Below are positions 6,265 to 7,754 of a DNA stretch of 7,754 bases, piece by piece. This DNA is from Chryseobacterium gleum (lineage in GTDB: Bacteria; Bacteroidota; Bacteroidia; Flavobacteriales_D; Sanyastnellaceae), in assembly GCA_945883885.1 (NCBI GenBank), contig CAMCYM010000074.1:1-7754 (forward strand), read 5' to 3'. Position numbers and translations under genes: made by a program. Positions within the stretch are counted from its first letter, which is position 1; each line of letters begins with the position of its first letter. Under the pieces are notes generated by a model. That model saw only the letters and a list, made by a program, of their open reading frames with translations. It did no database searches and had not been told where the DNA came from.

Positions 6265-6282
6265 CGTGTCCGACCGAATCCC

Positions 6283-6777
6283 ATGATCCGCCCTGAAGAC
6301 ATCCGTGCACTGGCCGATGCGTTCCTCGAAGGAACGCCGGGCTTCGTCGTGGACGTCGTCGTCCGCGATGGGAACGTCATCAAGGTCTTTCTCGACCACG
6401 ATGTCGCGACGTCCATCGAGGACTGCATCGCGTTGAGCCGCCACCTGAACGCCTCCCTGGACCGGGATGCGCAGGATTACGCGCTCGATGTCAGCTCTCC
6501 CGGCCTCGACATGCCGCTGAAACTACACCGCCAGTATGTGAAGAACATCGGCCGGGAAGTGGATGTGCGGCTGGCGGACGGGGAGAAGGTGGAAGGGGTC
6601 CTTGCGGCCGTCGAAGCGGACACCCTCGCCCTCGAGGTACAGGTCCGGGACGAGGCCTCGAAGTCCCGCAAATGGATTACGGCCACGCGCATCCTCCCAT
6701 TCTCCGACATCGCATCCACCCGGATCGTGGTGTCTTTCAAAGCACCTAAGAAGCAATTCAACCCGTCACACCCATGA
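6283..6777 (+). CDS. rimP: Ribosome maturation factor RimP
   Basis: Predicted 164-residue cytosolic protein of normal length for RimP, which binds the 30S subunit during its assembly. The N-terminal alpha/beta domain includes VKVFLDHD-like residues (IKVFLDHD, 33-40), SIEDCIALSRHLNASLD (44-60) and the family hallmark LDVSSPGLDMPLK (68-80), followed by RQYVKNIGREVDV (83-95). The C-terminal SH3-like barrel follows (about 92-152, with GVLAAVEADTLAL) and a short Lys-rich tail. The ATG at 6283 gives the expected N-terminus; longer in-frame extensions would read through the hairpin and promoter. There is no Shine-Dalgarno site. Its TGA overlaps the nusA ATG as ATGA, the classical gene order and coupling. 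Confidence 0.95.
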   Translation: MIRPEDIRALADAFLEGTPGFVVDVVVRDGNVIKVFLDHDVATSIEDCIALSRHLNASLDRDAQDYALDVSSPGLDMPLKLHRQYVKNIGREVDVRLADGEKVEGVLAAVEADTLALEVQVRDEASKSRKWITATRILPFSDIASTRIVVSFKAPKKQFNPSHP

Positions 6778-7754
6778 CTCAACTCAACCTGGTGGACTCC
6801 TTCCGGGAGTTCAAAGAGTTCAAAAACATCGACCGCGAGGTCATGATGGGCATCCTCGAAGACGTGTTTCGGTCAATGATCGAAAAGCGGTTCGGGGACG
6901 ACTCGAACTTCGACATCATCATCAACCCGGAAAAGGGCGATTTGGAGATTTGGCGCAACCGCGAAATCGTCGAGGACGGGGAGGTGGAAGACCCGAACAA
7001 GCAAATCGGGCTGACCGAAGCGAAGCGGATCGAGGCGGACTTTGAAGTGGGCGAGGAGGTGTCCGAGGAGCTGAAACTGGAGGAGTTCGGACGCCGCAAC
7101 GTGCTCGCGCTCCGTCAGAATTTGGCCGGCCGCATCATGGAGCTTGAGAAGGACGCGATTTACCAAAAATACAAGGGCCGCGTGGGCGAGGTGATGAGCG
7201 CGGAGGTGTACCAAATCTGGAAGCGCGAAGTCCTGCTCATCGACGACGAGGACAACGAAGTCGTGATGCCGAAGGAACACCAAATCCCGGGCGACTTCTA
7301 CAAAAAAGGAGACACCATCCGCGCGGTGGTCTATGCCGTGGAAATGCGCAACGGCAGCCCCCGCATCATCCTTTCGCGGACGGCTCCGGAATTCCTCGAG
7401 AAGCTCTTCGAGATGGAGGTCCCCGAGATTTTCGACGGGCTCATCACCATCAAGAAGGTGGTACGCTCTCCGGGTGAGCGGGCGAAAGTGGCCGTGGAGT
7501 CCTACGACGAGCGCGTCGACCCGGTCGGGGCGTGCGTCGGCATGAAGGGCTCCCGCATCCACAGCATCGTCCGCGAGTTGAAGAACGAGAACATCGACGT
7601 CATCAACTGGACGGAGAACGAGCAGCTGTTGATGCAACGCGCCCTCAGCCCGGCAAAAATCACGTCCATCGAAATCGTTCCGGGCCAAGCGCGGGCGAAG
7701 GTGTTCCTCAAGCCGGACCAAGTGAGCCTTGCCATCGGCAAAGGCGGGAACAAC
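6774..7754 (+). CDS. nusA: Transcription termination/antitermination factor NusA (3' end beyond window)
   Basis: The first 327 codons are present and the frame is open to the last base. Domains in order: N-terminal RNA-polymerase-binding domain (about 1-125, beginning LVDSFREFKEFKNIDRE), S1 RNA-binding domain (about 132-202, with YKGRVGEVMSAEVYQIW and RIILSRTAPEFL), and KH1 (about 205-285) after EVPEIFDGLITIKKVVR and PGERAKVAV, with DPVGACVGMKGSRI (249-262). KH2 starts near 300 (ITSIEIV) and reaches its GKGGNN loop at the window edge. NusA binds the RNA polymerase flap and nascent RNA, promoting pausing and intrinsic termination. The ATG at 6774 overlaps the rimP stop. With no Shine-Dalgarno site, translation probably relies on coupling to rimP. 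No key element is missing in the visible part. Confidence 0.97.
   Translation, partial: MTQLNLVDSFREFKEFKNIDREVMMGILEDVFRSMIEKRFGDDSNFDIIINPEKGDLEIWRNREIVEDGEVEDPNKQIGLTEAKRIEADFEVGEEVSEELKLEEFGRRNVLALRQNLAGRIMELEKDAIYQKYKGRVGEVMSAEVYQIWKREVLLIDDEDNEVVMPKEHQIPGDFYKKGDTIRAVVYAVEMRNGSPRIILSRTAPEFLEKLFEMEVPEIFDGLITIKKVVRSPGERAKVAVESYDERVDPVGACVGMKGSRIHSIVRELKNENIDVINWTENEQLLMQRALSPAKITSIEIVPGQARAKVFLKPDQVSLAIGKGGNN

Noticed and set aside
6112..6444. N-terminal extension of the AlbA_2 frame by 111 residues
   Set aside because: It crosses the divergent promoter region and runs antisense through the start of rimP. The extension has no domain-like features, whereas the ATG at 6111 begins right at the domain.

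Overview
The window looks like a GC-rich member of the Bacteroidota. Four things point there: a T9SS attachment-complex protein (PorZ) with its own C-terminal sorting domain, a DUF6089-like outer-membrane barrel, TAnnTTTG-type -7 promoter elements, and little sign of strong Shine-Dalgarno sites. A high-GC Flavobacteriales-like lineage is my best guess, but the sequence does not fix the genus. I see no tRNA, rRNA, CRISPR array, insertion sequence or phage gene. The window is almost fully coding, and no gap between genes exceeds about 175 bases.

Layout. (a) 1-81, +: the last 26 codons of a glutaryl-CoA-dehydrogenase-like acyl-CoA dehydrogenase. (b) 131-1045, +: an exported outer-membrane beta-barrel protein of the DUF6089 type. 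(c) 6111 down to 1059, -: a tightly packed four-gene unit in the order AlbA_2-domain protein, porZ, methionine/glutamine-type aminotransferase, omega-amidase. Its junctions are an 11-base overlap, a 4-base gap and an ATGA overlap, so it is probably one operon. It converges on the barrel gene with only 13 bases between stop codons. (d) 6112-6282: a divergent promoter region with a TAnnTTTG motif for each direction and, on the rimP side, a terminator-like hairpin in the leader. (e) 6283 to the end, +: rimP and nusA, joined by an ATGA overlap, with nusA cut by the window edge.

How the genes work together. The aminotransferase and omega-amidase form a recognised two-step module: glutamine serves as amino donor to an alpha-keto acid (for example the methionine-salvage keto acid KMTB), and the amidase hydrolyses the resulting alpha-ketoglutaramate to 2-oxoglutarate and ammonia. 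PorZ acts at the cell surface in the T9SS attachment complex. Its place between a putative DNA/RNA-binding AlbA_2 protein and a cytosolic metabolic pair is the main oddity of context. RimP (30S maturation) and NusA (transcription elongation and termination) form the standard rimP-nusA unit.

I found no obviously new system. The observations most worth following are the hairpin-plus-U-tract leader in front of rimP-nusA (a possible NusA autoregulatory attenuator), the unusual composition of the porZ operon with a possibly near-leaderless first gene, and a G-quadruplex-capable tract with a tandem 18-base duplication inside porZ.
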